From contig JAKZAN010000005.1 in NCBI GenBank assembly GCA_023053545.1, positions 8,556,001 through 8,620,000 on the forward strand: a stretch of 64,000 nucleotides of DNA, in the 5' to 3' direction. Position numbers and translations under genes: made by a program. Positions 1 through 13,506 of this stretch are shown here, piece by piece. Source of the stretch: Lepidurus packardi (lineage: Eukaryota > Arthropoda > Branchiopoda > Notostraca > Triopsidae). Position 1 is the first letter of the stretch, and the number at the start of each line of letters is the position of its first letter. The notes under the pieces were generated by a model, which was not told where the DNA came from, did no database searches, and saw nothing but the letters and a program-made list of their open reading frames with translations.

Positions 1-2455
1 TATATGGCATGTGACCCCCTCCACCCCCAGAAAGACGTGCTTTGATTTATTCGCACAAAGAAAAATAGACTTGAACAACAATCCAACATAAAAATGAGAC
101 GATTTATAAACCCTTTGATCCCCAATAAAAAAATGCTTGAAAAGGACTCGATTTCCGTCCTTTCTTTTTATACCCCGACTCACTCATCATGTCTGACATG
201 ACCTTAATTATTCGTACTTAACCCCACGGAAATGACCTCTTTCATCGAGGCCAGCTTACCCATTAAATGCCCAAATTATTATTACGCCACACACAAAAAG
301 AGAAAGCGAGCACCCTTATTCACCCCCTTCCCTGGGCCAAAAAAAATATAATAAAAAAAATACAATAAACGACTAACTTCTCCACGGAATTATCCAGGAC
401 TACGTGGAAAGTTTCTAGAGGATAGATCTGCTCGAAGGAAGAGTCCTGAATAATTTGTTAAAGCTCGTTACCCCCAGTGCCAGCGATGGGAAATTTATGC
501 AGCCCAAGACATGCAGATCACAGAGTTCCTTTTCTGTCTATTTTTTTTCGCGAGGCACTTTATCTTCGCCAAATCGTTCTTCCTCTTATGACAAACCATG
601 TCTTCCTTAAATGCCCCCCATCCCCTTTTTTTTTCATCCTTCAGTAACTCACTGGACTCGCTCTCGTTCTTCCAAAAGTGAGCAGCTCCGGAAATTGAAA
701 GGTCAAACATGAATTCTAACCCCGCTCTCCCCAACTCCTCAAAAAACGGAAAAGGAAAAGAGGGAAAATAGGTTTTAAAAAGTGCGACGCCCCAACATCC
801 TTCATTCAGTGACTTGACTCGTAATTTGCCTGTCGCCCTGCTAAATGCGTCAAAAATCAGGTCCAATTTAGCATTCCCAAAGACAAACCAAGGCGTCTTA
901 AAAAACGACGGCCCTTCTCTCTTTTCTAACTAATTATGACAGTTTTATTCCTTTGAGTTGCTCCCCCACCCTTGAAACACAAGAAATGAAGTAACGAAAA
1001 AAAGGAAAAACCAGGACTTGGTTTATGGCGGCTGAACGATAGACGGAAACTGTCCTTTCTCGTTAAAAGATCTTGGGCTTTAAGCTTGGCAACCCAGCAC
1101 CCCGAGTCTCTCTCTCTCTACTTGACAGCGTTTCTCGCCCCTCTTTTGCCAACACTTTTTAACGACCTTCTCGTCACGTCGGCGTGACGGCGTTGGCGCG
1201 TAATGAGTCGCCATTCATCCTTTTATACTACTAGTCCGCGAGCTTCTTATTATCCCCTTTCGGATGCAAGTCATACAGTGCCGTCCCTTCGCACCAGAAA
1301 TCTTTCGCTCCCGGCCTTTCTTCTAGAAACACCTCTTATGTTTTGTCTCCCCCCCTTTTCAGCCCAGATTAAGACTCCCCTCTTCTCTCTCGCTCTCTAC
1401 ACTTCCCATCTCACTAGTTCGCTTTATAATGGTCAATTTATGCAAATTATTCCCGCAGACTCCTTAGCAAGTGCGTCTCGTTTTAAAGCTTCGGAATGTA
1501 AGACACGTGCTCTTCATCTCGGGCCTCCCTTACACACTTTCTTTCGGAAAAATTGTCTAAATTTAACTTTTATTTTAGTTTTTATATTTGTTTACTTTTA
1601 TGCTATTTTTATTGTATTTCTTATTTCTTTTAGAATTATTTTTATTTTACGTCTTTATTTTATTTTACTTATGTTGTATAAAAAAAAGCAAGGAAACCGA
1701 AGTACATAAAACAAAAAAGTCGGAAACGCAGCAACTTTAAACATTCCGACCAAAAGGAAACAGTTAGAAAAAGGGTCCAACCCGGTCTCAGAATTTTTGT
1801 ATATCTCACTTTGACACATCTGCCAACCCATCTGTCCTAATTTTCACTGCCCGGGCAGAGATCCCCGTAAAGCACAGCAAAGGAGCATGTGTGCGCGAGG
1901 CGCGAGAAAGACTTGAGCTCTCTAAACAAAAAATAACAAAAAAGCAGTCTAATATAGAGCTATTTTTCTCTGGAAATAAAAAAATATACTTCGGTGAAGA
2001 TTTACGAGAGCAAGACGCCTAATGAAGGCGCATTCCGTGCTGGCATACGCCAGGCTGTATAAATCCTGGCGGACGACTTCCGATTACCCTGATCTCGCTC
2101 TGAAAAAGAAGGCGAGGATCGCATCCATCACTTAGGCTTGCTTCATCTAGAGTAAGAAAAACCAGCTCATCAACATGACTCATTTCCCTACATACTGCGA
2201 AGCTCTATGAAGAGTTTTCCAACAAATTGGACATGGGAAACCTTCCAAAAACCGCAACTTGGCACGTTATCCCGTCCGAAGCAATAGATAAGGCCGGCTT
2301 CGTAGCCCCTTCTCCGGTTTGTCTATTTCCCTTTGCTTTGAAAAGTCCCTCAACAATGAATGTAGTTTGCCCTGGCCTTTCCACTTTTAAACGACCTGCA
2401 CAGCGTACCAAACTCCTACGGCCCATTCGCTCCCCTACGTTTACCTTTATTGAGA
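1..2455. other. No gene recognised; pyrimidine-rich DNA
   Basis: Open frames here are short, low in complexity and have no recognisable domain. The stretch is rich in C and T runs on the plus strand, with a strongly T-rich block at about 1560-1680. It could be intergenic or an intron of a gene outside the window. I see no RNA gene. Confidence 0.5.
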
Positions 2456-2812
2456 CAGTACAGATGCCGCTTACTGTGATCACGTTTGTCAAGTGAATCT
2501 TGATTCTATTAAGCGGAGATTCGAATAACCGAAAATCGGTTACTGGCTTGTTTCAACCAAAGAAAGAAAGCATCGTCTATTTTTGACACTTTCCTACACG
2601 TTTCCTTTTTCAAGATTCACTACATCCACTATTGCTAAATAGAAATCGAATCTTGAGTTCTGGAATTCTTCGATATTTAGTCTTGCGTTCTTGATTTCTG
2701 CGTTCTAGATCTTGAGTTTTGGAATTGTGCGATCTTGGATCGTGATTTCATCATTTCTGCAATCATGAATTCCGCGATCTTGAATTACCTGTATTTGAAC
2801 CTGCATCTACTG
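2456..2812 (-). mobile_element. Decayed pogo/Tigger-like element, copy A
   Basis: The left end matches the terminal repeat of the copies at 28 and 60 kb (core gatgccgcttactgtgatca), with two extra bases near the tip. The right end keeps only gcatctactg. Inside is the end of the transposase DNA-binding fragment in minus orientation, interrupted by stops, then a tract of imperfect units built on cttgaattctgcgat (about 2645-2790). At about 0.36 kb it is much shorter than the 0.9-kb copies, so it is an internal deletion. A TA follows the right end but does not precede the left end. Confidence 0.75.
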
Positions 2813-2813
2813 T

Positions 2814-5800
2814 ATTTGAACCTGGCTGGCTAATAAAAAAATAAACCTCATAAATATTACCTAAATTCCATCAGCTTGACATGACTCACTGCCAAGTTAG
2901 CCTGACAAGTTGGAAAAGTCGTCCTAGATTTACATCCATCTATAAACAAAACCTGGACGCTGACAAACAATACAAAGTGTACAAGATTGTACGTTTACTT
3001 TTTTTCCCCGTATTCAACTTTTATATTGTCGGCTCTAAATGTTAAATTTTTCAAGCAGAAAGCGTTCCCTTTTCTTTGGCTTGGAAAACTTCCTGGTTTT
3101 GAAATTCTCCTCTGGCTTTCAGCTTCTAACCGCAATCTTCAACTAATAAAACTTCCATTTCGCTTAAAAATCTCCATTTCAATGCGAAAACTTTTTTAAA
3201 GGTTCCAAAACCATCCAAAAAATAAAAATTAAATCATAGAAAAGTCTCTCTGAATCGAAAACTACACAACTGCATATCCTCAGATCGATGAGCCCTTCCT
3301 ATCGTAACAATAGAAAGAACCCCGGGTGCTACTGCTGTGACCAATTTGCGTGCTGCATAGCCACGCCCACCTTGCCGAAATCCTCCTTTTCTGCTCCACA
3401 TATGAATGTCTGTACCTTTCCCCTTGCACACTTTTATATCCCAACTCTTAGGAACAGGAATGGAAGCTCCCTCTCCCTCTGAACCCCCCTTCCCTAACCT
3501 TTTATACACACCTTTAATGCAATGACCCCCAAGCACCCCCGGACTATTACTTGCTTGTGAGCTCTTGGAATGTTGAACGTGTGTGTGTTATGCGTATTAT
3601 CCTTTGGCAAGAAAACTCCTGAAAAAAAGACCTCAGACCCCGCTATATTCCAAAGTACATAATATCCCCCACATACGCAAGGTTTCTCCTCTATAGGTCC
3701 TATATACTCGGCTATATGGGGCCCAAAGTACAAAGTAACCGCTTCGGCGACCCGGAACGCACGCTACATGCTAACCTGGACGATATATTCCCGGCTTTTG
3801 GGGGGTTTAACACACGCATTGACGACAACGCGGCACGCAACAACGCCATGAACCAAACGGGTGAAAACGCAAGCATCGATTTTCAACGGTTTTTTTCTTC
3901 CTCTTCTTTACCTTCGGGATTTTTTTCCCTGTTCCTTCCAAGATATTTTGGGGGGGAAGAGGGATAACTACCTTTTAAAGATTTTACTATTTATCTAACA
4001 TTTATATTACTACTTTTCCGGCGGCTTCGGCAGATCGCTAGCCGACAACAACTTCAAAAAATATTGACGGACGAAAGGGTCAGCCATAATTAATAGTGAC
4101 ACACATAGAACAAACGTGGATTTTTTGTACCCCCACCGCAATCTTAATAGTCGCTTGTACATACGGCGAAAGGATCACTATTTTTTCCTGTATTTTTCAC
4201 TTTTTGGGGTTTTCGAGAAGAATGTAAAAAAGCCCGGCACGGCAGCCACCGACAAACGAGTTAGCCTTTGTAACCATTTCCGACTTTTTCTTGAAAAAAT
4301 TTTCTCGGACTCGCACGCTTCACATATCGGCCTAAGGGCGGGTCTCATTAAATTCCCTGCAAACTCCAAACCCTTCCAAGGCCAACTCTGAAGCTAATTT
4401 TAATGTACCTATTAGCGTTTAGAAAAAGCGAGAGAAAAAAACGAGAAAAAATCGACAATTCGCGACCCAAACACATAATTTTCATGTCTGCACTCCATCC
4501 AAAGGTTCTAAAAATAAGGAAAGAAGAGGGGCAGAAATACTCAAAACGCAATAATAAGCATCCGCATTGATCCAACGAGCCCTCGTTTCTGATCAATACC
4601 TCTCGATTACTTTACGACTTCCACATGGCATTCATACCCTCTCGGCCTCTACGTCCTTTGATCTCGTTCTTCATTTTCCCTTTTTTTTCTCTCCTGTATA
4701 GGCCGACGTCCGAAAAGTCACCGCGAGTCTTGTCCCATCCCAATACTAATATCGACCAGATGCTTTCATAACTTGAAAACTTTTCCGTCTGGACAAATTT
4801 GGCTAGAATATCAACGACCACCTAATATTCTAGAGAGGAAGGGTCGGTTGGGAGGGACAGAAGCTTATTGGTTCGGGTAACCCAAGACAGAAATTGGTGG
4901 TATACCGGTTAAAGTACCCTGATTTGCGAGGTGGTGTTGTTCGGCACACACAACATCAAGATCCCTTGGACCTGGACGCAACGAGGTGTAAAAAACCGCG
5001 CTTCAAAGCCCTATATATCCAGTGTCGTGTCGACGACGAAACTCCCTAGCAAACTCGCCTTTTTTCCTTTCATTTTAGGCGTTGTTTTCGCCTTGGATCG
5101 TGCCATCAGGTCGACCTTCCATCCCTATTAGCCTTTGCTCTTTCAAGATTTTATACTATTTTTACTCTACGTGTTCTCTATTTGCAGTTCAAATTTTAAA
5201 CTATTTTTGAATTTCTTAATATTTGTTATAAATATTTCTACTATTATTTCATTTTTAAACTAAATTTTAAAGCACTTTTTGTTCTATTTTTCTCTATTTA
5301 CAGTTAACGTTTAAACTATTTTTAAATTTTTAAACATTTTGTTCTATTTTATAGTATTTTTGCTCTATTTTGCAACCGTTTTGCAATTAATCAACAAAAG
5401 AAAAAAATCCAGCAGGATTTAATTCTTTAGACCCTGACTTATTTTCCAAACCAACACTTCCTTGCCGGCTCATTGTTGCTGAAATTCCAAATTCTGACCA
5501 AGGAAGCCTTGACATTTAATGACGGGCTTCGCAGTTAGAAACCAACCTCTACCTGAGGGTGAGACAAGGGAGCAAGAGCCCTCGGACCACCACAGCCAAC
5601 GGCCAACAATGAAAACTACACCTTATAAAAGAACGCTCTCTTTCTTTCGGTTTGAAAGCCTAAAAGACGGGAATTTCCCCCCTAATTACGGCTTAGAAAG
5701 GAAAAAAATTGCCCCTTAACAATGCTAAATAAATAAAGAGAAGAAAAAAAGGAGAAAGAAAGCCGACTTACCGGTAGGCGACTCGGACGCGGTGACAGTG

Positions 5801-7050
5801 GTCGTAAGTATCCATAAGCATCCCTGCAGCCACCACCTAAAGTAACAGATCCTAGCCCGGCCCATTTGTTTTCTTTTTTAAGGGGGGGGGGGGCGGGGCC
5901 AAGTAATGAATCCACGGATCCAACACAATCACAACTCACCGCAACACAAGGTACAACAAAACAATGAAAACAACAATGAAGTCTGATTGTTTTTAGCACT
6001 GTTCGACCCAATTATGAACCATAACTTCCGATCTGCAGATTTTTTTTTCTTTTTCACCCTCTTTGTTGTCTTGCGAGGCTTAGTTCCACATTGCTCGACG
6101 GAAGAAACGGACGGCGGGTTGGACAACCTCAAAAAGTCCCGGGCCCAAGTTTTCTTGCCTAGACAAGGAGAGAGAAGGGGAGACTAGAAGCACAGCAGTG
6201 AGCAAAGAGAGAGAGACACACAACATATGGATCAATACCATGCGGGTTGAAGCACACACACACTCACACACACACATATATACATACACAGATATCTCGC
6301 TCCTTTCTGTCTTATCTTTCCGTCTCTTTCTCCCACGGCGTTGCATTACACTCGCGCATATTATAAGGAATGCTGCTAATTCCTTTCTCTTTTCCCTGGT
6401 CTTTTCCGCGGAAACTAAACTACTTCACGTGATATGATGGTTGAAGGATGGTTTAAATTCTTGCACCCAATAGAAATCAGTAAAACAATAGATGAAGTCG
6501 ACTGGCAGATGATAGAAATCATGAACCTGAACCTGTCATTGCCTGTTCCTTCTCCTTTAAGGATTTGGGAGTTCAATAAGAAAAAAAAGGCAAGTTGGAG
6601 GACACATGTCAGGACATTGAATGACGGGGGTAAAGGGGCGAGGGTAAAAAAAAAATGGGGAATGTCTTATAGACTCCCAAAGTCAAATCACCCTCGTCTT
6701 TTTTGTACTCATCGCAAAAACCTAACCGACCCTTACCATCACATCAGTTCTTCTATTGAGCTCCCTTTGGCTGGCTTTAGCCCGCCTCTTCGTCCCTTGG
6801 CTGTTTCCCCTCCGCTTCGCCTCAATTCTTACGCATTTGCATTTGATGCCATCATAAAAAGTCAAGTTTGCAGAGCCCCCCAAAGAAGGCAGCCCAAGAA
6901 AAACGAAAAATTAAAAAAAAAACAGGAAGGAAAAGGGGTGAAGGGTGAGCCTTTCGTTTGACCCCATCGTTTTGTCCCAGTCGGGAGTCCCGTTAGATCA
7001 GTAGGTCATCATCGAGCCAAGTATACGCTAAAAACCTTCCCTTTTCAAAT
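2814..7050. other. No gene recognised; simple-sequence rich
   Basis: Nothing here reads as a conserved protein. At 5150-5360 there is a degenerate T-rich array of units like ttaaactatttttaaat. At 5882-5893 there is a G run, and at 6252-6290 a CA/TA microsatellite. The open frames at 3234-3536, 5682-6011 and 6434-6961 are of random quality. Confidence 0.5.
6252..6290. repeat. CA/TA microsatellite
   Basis: Alternating ac dinucleotides with one ct interruption pass into atatatacataca. No gene overlaps it. Confidence 0.85.
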
Positions 7051-7480
7051 GCGTCCTAAAACAGTCGGCCCCTACCTTTAAAAAAATGCATTAAACATAC
7101 AAATATCCAATACTATTAGCTTCCTACATAAATCAGAATAATTAACTCAGGTTACACTACGAAGCCCCAATAGACTATTTTGAAATATAGTTTATAGCAA
7201 AACACGATTAATTAGATAGTAATTTAGGCCAATACCTTTCATATGAATCCAACTTTAAAAACACAGGGTTGCGTCTTAAAAAAGTCCTAAAACAGTCAAT
7301 CCCTACCTTTAAAAATGCACAAAATATATATATCCAACACTTTTAGCTTCCTACATAAATCAGCATAACTAAGGGTTAAATTGCGAAAGTAAAATTACGA
7401 AACACACATAGAATATTTCGAAATATAGTTTATATCAAAACACGAACAATTATGTTAATTTTAGGCCCATTTTACATTAA
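7051..7480. repeat. Diverged tandem duplication, about 220-bp unit
   Basis: Copy 1 begins at 7051 and copy 2 at about 7271. Both read gcgtc, then cctaaaacagtc, cctacctttaaaaa, agcttcctacataaatcag, gaaatatagtttata and caaaacacga in the same order. A weaker third copy may follow (about 7530-7620, with ctacatacataaattag and acacgattaatt). The AT-rich unit has no coding capacity, and I do not recognise its origin. Confidence 0.7.
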
Positions 7481-10400
7481 TCCAATTTTAAATACATACT
7501 TCAGTTAAAGACAATGAAACTTTAAATGAACCCATCTTCACTACATACATAAATTAGGAGCAATTTTAGTGAATTAATTACTATGTTGCATATCTTCAAT
7601 ACACGATTAATTGGGCAATAAATTCCCGGTTCGTGTACTGTACACGTAAGAAACAAAAATCCGGAAGATTAGGGAGTGTTTTATGTTTCAAAACAGTTTC
7701 AAATAAGCATCGTAATTATAATTTAATAAAGTTGAATCTCAATCATGCCTAAGTTAAGCCTTATATCGCTTTATCTTTGATTCATTTCAAAGTTTCTGAA
7801 ACATCCCAAACTCTGTTGTAGAAACCCTCTGGAAAAAGAGGGTCCTACTTCAACTTTTAATGAAGCACCGCAGTTGAAAGCTCGCAACAAAACGCCAAAC
7901 TAACAGAAGTTGGGTAATTGGGCTGGAGAAGCTTGTCGAAAAGAAGAGGAAGACAGAGTTAACTTAAAAAGAATAAGAAAGGTTTCTATCAATGGGGGCA
8001 AAAAAAATAAACAAAAATAAGGCCGTGACTATAAAACACATTGGAAAAATAAACCCGGTCGACTTTAGGATCAGAAAAGCTCGTGACTTGTTTAACTATA
8101 ACGATCCCAACCCACCTGACTCTAGCATTAAACCCACAAACCTCGGACTTAACGTATCACATCCACTGTTAACCTCCGCCTCACCCTTTGATCCAATGAA
8201 CTCGGGAGTTTTACATCTTCACCCTTTCAAAACTCTTTAGATAACTGTTACGGGGTTTCCTTAAAATTTTCCAACAAAAACGAAACAAGATGGGTTTCTT
8301 GGCCTTTCTAGTGTCCAGGAAATAAAAAGACTTTCCCATTCCGGTGCTGTACAAATCTATGAAAAGGGCGAAAACAGGCGAAAAGCTGATCCAATTTAAA
8401 CAACTTGAAGAAAGGAAAGCTTAAAAAACTAGCGTAAAATGGCTAAATTGGGCTTTAGCAACCTTATTAGTGCTTTAAGCGTCAAGTAATATGCAAATTC
8501 ATTAGCCTGCACCGAATAGAAGCCGCATAAAAGAAGGTCTTGGACACAAAAGGCGGCACATGTCAAAGAAACGTCTTTTTTTTGTTTGAACGCGGGTTTT
8601 TGAAAGCGTCCTGGCCTCAGTTGTTATGTTTGTGGGACTAAAAAAGAGCAGTGGTGAAGCACCCCCCGGTAACCAAGAAAAATCAATGGCTCAACTGTTT
8701 CTCGCTGGCAAAGCGAGTTTATCATCATGTCTTTCGCGCTCATTCCTATCAAACGTCAAGATTTGGAGATTCCTTCGTTTCGCTTATGACAATCTCCTTC
8801 TGTGAAGCTTGGCAGGTGTGGGCGTATGTGTTGTTAGCTTTAGACGCGGATTGATAGGCAAATAGCGACACAAGCTTCCCCATTAAGCCACAATTTCACA
8901 GCTCTCTTCTCCTACAACAGTGTAAACAAGGAGTAAATTGCCCGCCAAAATAAATGGCCGCTAGTATGATTAAAGGGTAGTAAACTAGAATGAATTTCGC
9001 GCCACAAACAGCCATTTTGTTGTAAGAGAGCACGTCAGTGGGCGTAGATAGCGAATAGTTATGCATAAATTCCGCGCCTCAATGGAACACACACAGACAC
9101 ACACCTTCTGCACTTGTTACTAAGCTCAAAAAAGGCTCAAAAGCCGAGAGAAGTAAACTGCCCTGGGCCAGACCACCACTTACCAAGCGTTCCGACAAGC
9201 TAGCTGGGGCAATTACCGCCTATAAAAGACTCCACACTTTCTTCGCTGGAAACGACATAATCCTTTTGCACTCAAAATGGCAATACACAGTTCCAATACG
9301 TCCAGTATAGCGATCACAACACTTGTGCGAATTTCGGCTAGTTAATTACAAGGTAACTAAAGCGACCTTGCCCTATTATGTGGAAATTTTAAGTCTTTTT
9401 ACCACCGCGGAATTGTACGTGCTCCTAAACCGAACTCTTCGCAGCAACTGACCGGCTCTGCCGCGGGAGTATCTACTTAGCGTACCCCAAGTCCGGCTAG
9501 AGCGTTTGCAGCCGCTTCGTACTACTGGCGCACCTACCGGGGCGATCCGAAAATATTCCATGCTATGCAGAGAATTAAATAAATAAAAGAAAAAAAAAAG
9601 AAAAGTTGCAGAAATTCCTATTCTGATATAGCATGTTTACTTGGAAGAAGTAGAGTGAAATCTATGAATAAGATCCACGGGCAATAAGACACAAAAGAGA
9701 CGAAAAAAGCGAGCTTTAATGATGACGTCGATGAAAAATGCGCGCCAAAAATTCATAAGAAGCGAGACATTTTCCATTAATTCTACGCGAAACATGATTG
9801 GCGCATTAGAAAGGCATAAGCAAAGAACGTTCTAGTACCAGGATCCCCTTAACTTACCTGGTAAAACCCAATTATGGGCCTCTTCATATCAAAATTCCGG
9901 AAAGTCATATTACCACGTGAGCGGCACATGACATCAGACAAAGCAAACATTCTTCGACAATATTCCCTGCGAGGCAACATGCCCGCAAACAATATATAAA
10001 GTCCTAGGAGGCCCTAGCCAGCTTTCTCGTCAAGATAACTCCAAGTTTCCAATAAAAGTCGACAAACAGCCTAAAATTTCCCAATGGTAGCTCGAAAAAA
10101 ATTACTCTCCTTATACTTTATACTATAGAAGAGATGCTACTGTATTACATCTTCCTTTTCTCATCGTCCTCACAGGATTTAAAAGACATAACTTCTTCAC
10201 ATCGAATACATCCTTCAAATGCTCTTAATTAAGCACAATTTCGACTGGGATATTCAAGCAATTCAGTATTAGACAGCTTTGCAAGGGGACCAAAAACGCG
10301 AGAAATCAGTGTCTACGTTCTCTGATTCCTACACATTAAGAATTTAACCAAATTAACATCTTCTCCATGGACTTCAGACAGGAATTCTTCACTTTGAAGA

Positions 10401-13400
10401 GCTGGCGAGGTGACGAAGCAAAATAAACACGCTCTCGAAGCTCTCTGAGTTTGCCCACAATTCTTACCTCTGGGGGGCTTAGCAAATAAACCCGATTTCC
10501 CAGAAAAACTGACTTGGATTTTTGGCACACGTCGTACGTACACACACATGGGCGTTTAAGCTGTGTCGCACTTCGTCTTACAACGTTTTCCAAGTCTCGG
10601 AGTGCACACACGGACAGGTGTGAAAGCTCCGTAAACGTTAAAAAAAAGGTAAGAAAAAGACTTTCAAGCTGCCATCGATGACACGACATATCGTCCATCC
10701 ACTTTTCCGTTGGCCCCAACGCAGCTTGACTTGTCGACGACGAAAAGGTTTTAGTATTTACCTAGCTTAATCGCCTGCTTATTTCCATAGCCTACGTTTT
10801 GTTGGAAAAAAAGGACGTTTCTTTATTACCTTGGTCTGCAAAGGATAGTTAAAGCCAAAACGGAACCTATTAAATATACCAAGAAGCAGTTAAACGACTT
10901 CTTTGTCTGCTCTGTACGCGATGAATCCCAGCAATTTCGGAACCTTAACTTTTTTTTCCATTTCGTTTTTCCCATCTTATGGACCTTGGCATATCCTCAG
11001 TTTCAAACTACGACTACTACGTCGAATCGCTTTTGGCCACAAGCGAGATGAAAAGATTAGTTCCCATTCTCAAGTATAGGACTTGATTACCGTACTCCTA
11101 TTTTGTCCCTTGGAGGCAAAAAGGGTTGAAATGAATTAAGAACCGCAAGCCCCATCATCAACTTGATGGTCCCTAATGATGTTACCAATTAAAACCCATA
11201 CACACACAACTCCATTAAGAAGCAACGGCGTTTCTGCTACTTCGTTTTTCCTATTCTTCTTCGCCTGAAGAACCCCTTTTGGCCCGGATACCATCCGCGG
11301 ATCAGAATCCCCCTCAAACTTTCGCAAACTACTCCTTGGAGAACGAGAGTTTTCTTTGAAAAACTTCCGAAATTCAAGCGGAATCCAAGTGATGTTCTAT
11401 ATAACCACAGAAAAAGGGTGGAATATTTCCGAAAAGAAGTAAAAACGCCCAAGTTCTTGGTAACGAAAACGAAAGTTTATTTTAAAACTAATCAGGAGGT
11501 TATATTACAAGGCCCTTTTCCTCGTTTTTGTATTTAGGTTGGATCAAGATTGCCCTTTTTTCCATGTCGCGGTACCATCAAGGCTCAATTTCGTTCGTCT
11601 GCTGGTACTACTTTGAGTAGATCCGGCTAAAAGAAGAACAAGTATGGGAAGAGTGAGTCTTTTTCAGCGTGTGGGCCTTTACACCTTTAGCGCACGAGAA
11701 GACGATCCAGCCCATGTTTTCGTTATTGAGAGCTATTTGGTATGCAAGACCAAGGTGGGGGTTTAGGGAAGAAACCGTCGAACGCGTGTGTGGGAACGAA
11801 GTATACTAAGTCTTGGCCTGGAAGGACTCCAACTACGCCCGGTCTTCTTAATCATGACACATGAGACGGAACGTCTCTACCAACATGGACCCAAATCCTA
11901 CTTTGTGGCTCTGTGGGGACAAACAGGGCCCAATTTGGCTTCCGCGAGCCTCAAACGAGAAACGAAACCATATTTTTCTTTTCCTTTACGAAGAGGGCCT
12001 ACTCCGAGCAAAGACGGAGGGAAAAGAAGATAGCTGGGAATCGCAGGTGACGAGCCCCCGACAATAATTTGACCTGCTTTGGAGGAAAAAGCTGCGAACA
12101 CAAAAAAGAATACGGAATGAGCGTTGGGTGGTGCTTGAGCAAATATCCGATTACTTTGTTATTGATCTTGATCCAAAGAGCCTCCTCCCACGTATAAAAG
12201 GAACTTGGGAACATTGGCTTCTCCTTCTTCCTTAGGAGTTTTTTTCCGTCTTTTTCGTCTTCTACGTTTGACTAGATGAGATGGGTGAAGAAAGCGTTGT
12301 ACATATATATCCCCGAAGTAATTTCGCCGTCGCTTCTCATTTATAAACAAGGAGATAAGTGGAGACTGTTGGAGATCAGGTTAATTGAGCGCATACAAAG
12401 ACAGCACAGGCAAAGGCTCTTTTGTTGGTTGTTTCTTCTAATGAAAGAAACCTTATCCATCAGACCCGTGTCAATAGCTCCCAGACAAACTTGCTTATTG
12501 CTCGTATGTCGTTTGATCCGACTAGTAAGCAAACACACGTCGTTAAGAAACCTTATCGCATTGCACTGCAGCAAATTAGCAAAATCAGACTCCTCACGAT
12601 TGCTTCTTTGCCTGCGAGAGAGAATACCAAAAACTTATCAAACGCGACAACCTGATGATTCCACGAATTTCAATGTATCAAATTCACGCATTGAGAATGA
12701 AACGTTATACTGTATAAACAAAATTCTGACAATAACAGTAGTATAATGGCACTGCAGTTAAGTTATAACCTTAACTGACAGCTTAAAGCTATGAGCCTGT
12801 ACCAGAGCGAGTAGTTCGCAGTAGCTCTTAATTATAGTCACGCTCCGAGTGACTCACATGAAGTAAGCAAACACTTCAAACTACAAAGCGCATGTTACTT
12901 ACGGCAACAGTAAAAGAAGCTACATGGCCTCTGACTATCTCTTCAAGTAAACTCTTAGTACTCTTTCAAAAGTATTCTCTTGTTGTTTCAGCTTAAAACA
13001 TTACCAACAATATTCAGCATATAGAGCATATGAAGCGAGAAAAAGACTTTTCTACGTTAGCTATAAGGAAATCAGTCCATTTGCCAACCCAATTGGCCCA
13101 AGGTACTTAATTAGGAAGTCAGCTAGTCTTCCAAGCGGGGAAAGAACGCTTTTGGTGCATTGGCAGCCTTCCCCATGCACCATTTCATAACCTCGCAAAG
13201 GCTTGATTGAGTTGCCCCAATCAACACCCTGGGATTTATGACAGAAATGCCCCTCGGCGTTGTCAAGGGTGGAAACACACGTTCCTTTTATCCCTTCCGT
13301 TTTCGCCACCTACGGAAATGGCCCTGAACAATAATAATAAAAAAAGATCTCCCTCGAACTGTCACAACTTCTATATTTAAACCTAAACAGAACACTAAAC

Positions 13401-13506
13401 CAAGCTCTCATGAACTTTCTCCTGAAACCTTAAAGAGATCACACAAACATAAACAACTTGCCGTTTTTCCCTGACCTTATTCTGACCTTTCGCTTTTTTT
13501 CTTGTT
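7481..13506. other. No gene recognised
   Basis: I found no supported exon chain on either strand. The longest frame (12276-12746, plus) has no family resemblance and no splice-site logic. A TATAAAAG box at about 9221 may be chance. The stretch could belong to an intron or the flank of a gene outside the window. Confidence 0.45.

Noticed and set aside
1203..1709. 168-codon open frame on the plus strand
   Set aside because: The second half is a T-rich low-complexity run translated as hydrophobic residues. No domain is seen.
9216..9250. TATAAAAG box that could be a core promoter
   Set aside because: No gene downstream could be supported on either strand, so it is not listed as a promoter.
12276..12746. 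156-codon open frame on the plus strand
   Set aside because: No family resemblance, overlapping frames are equally open, and there is no splice or start context to support it.
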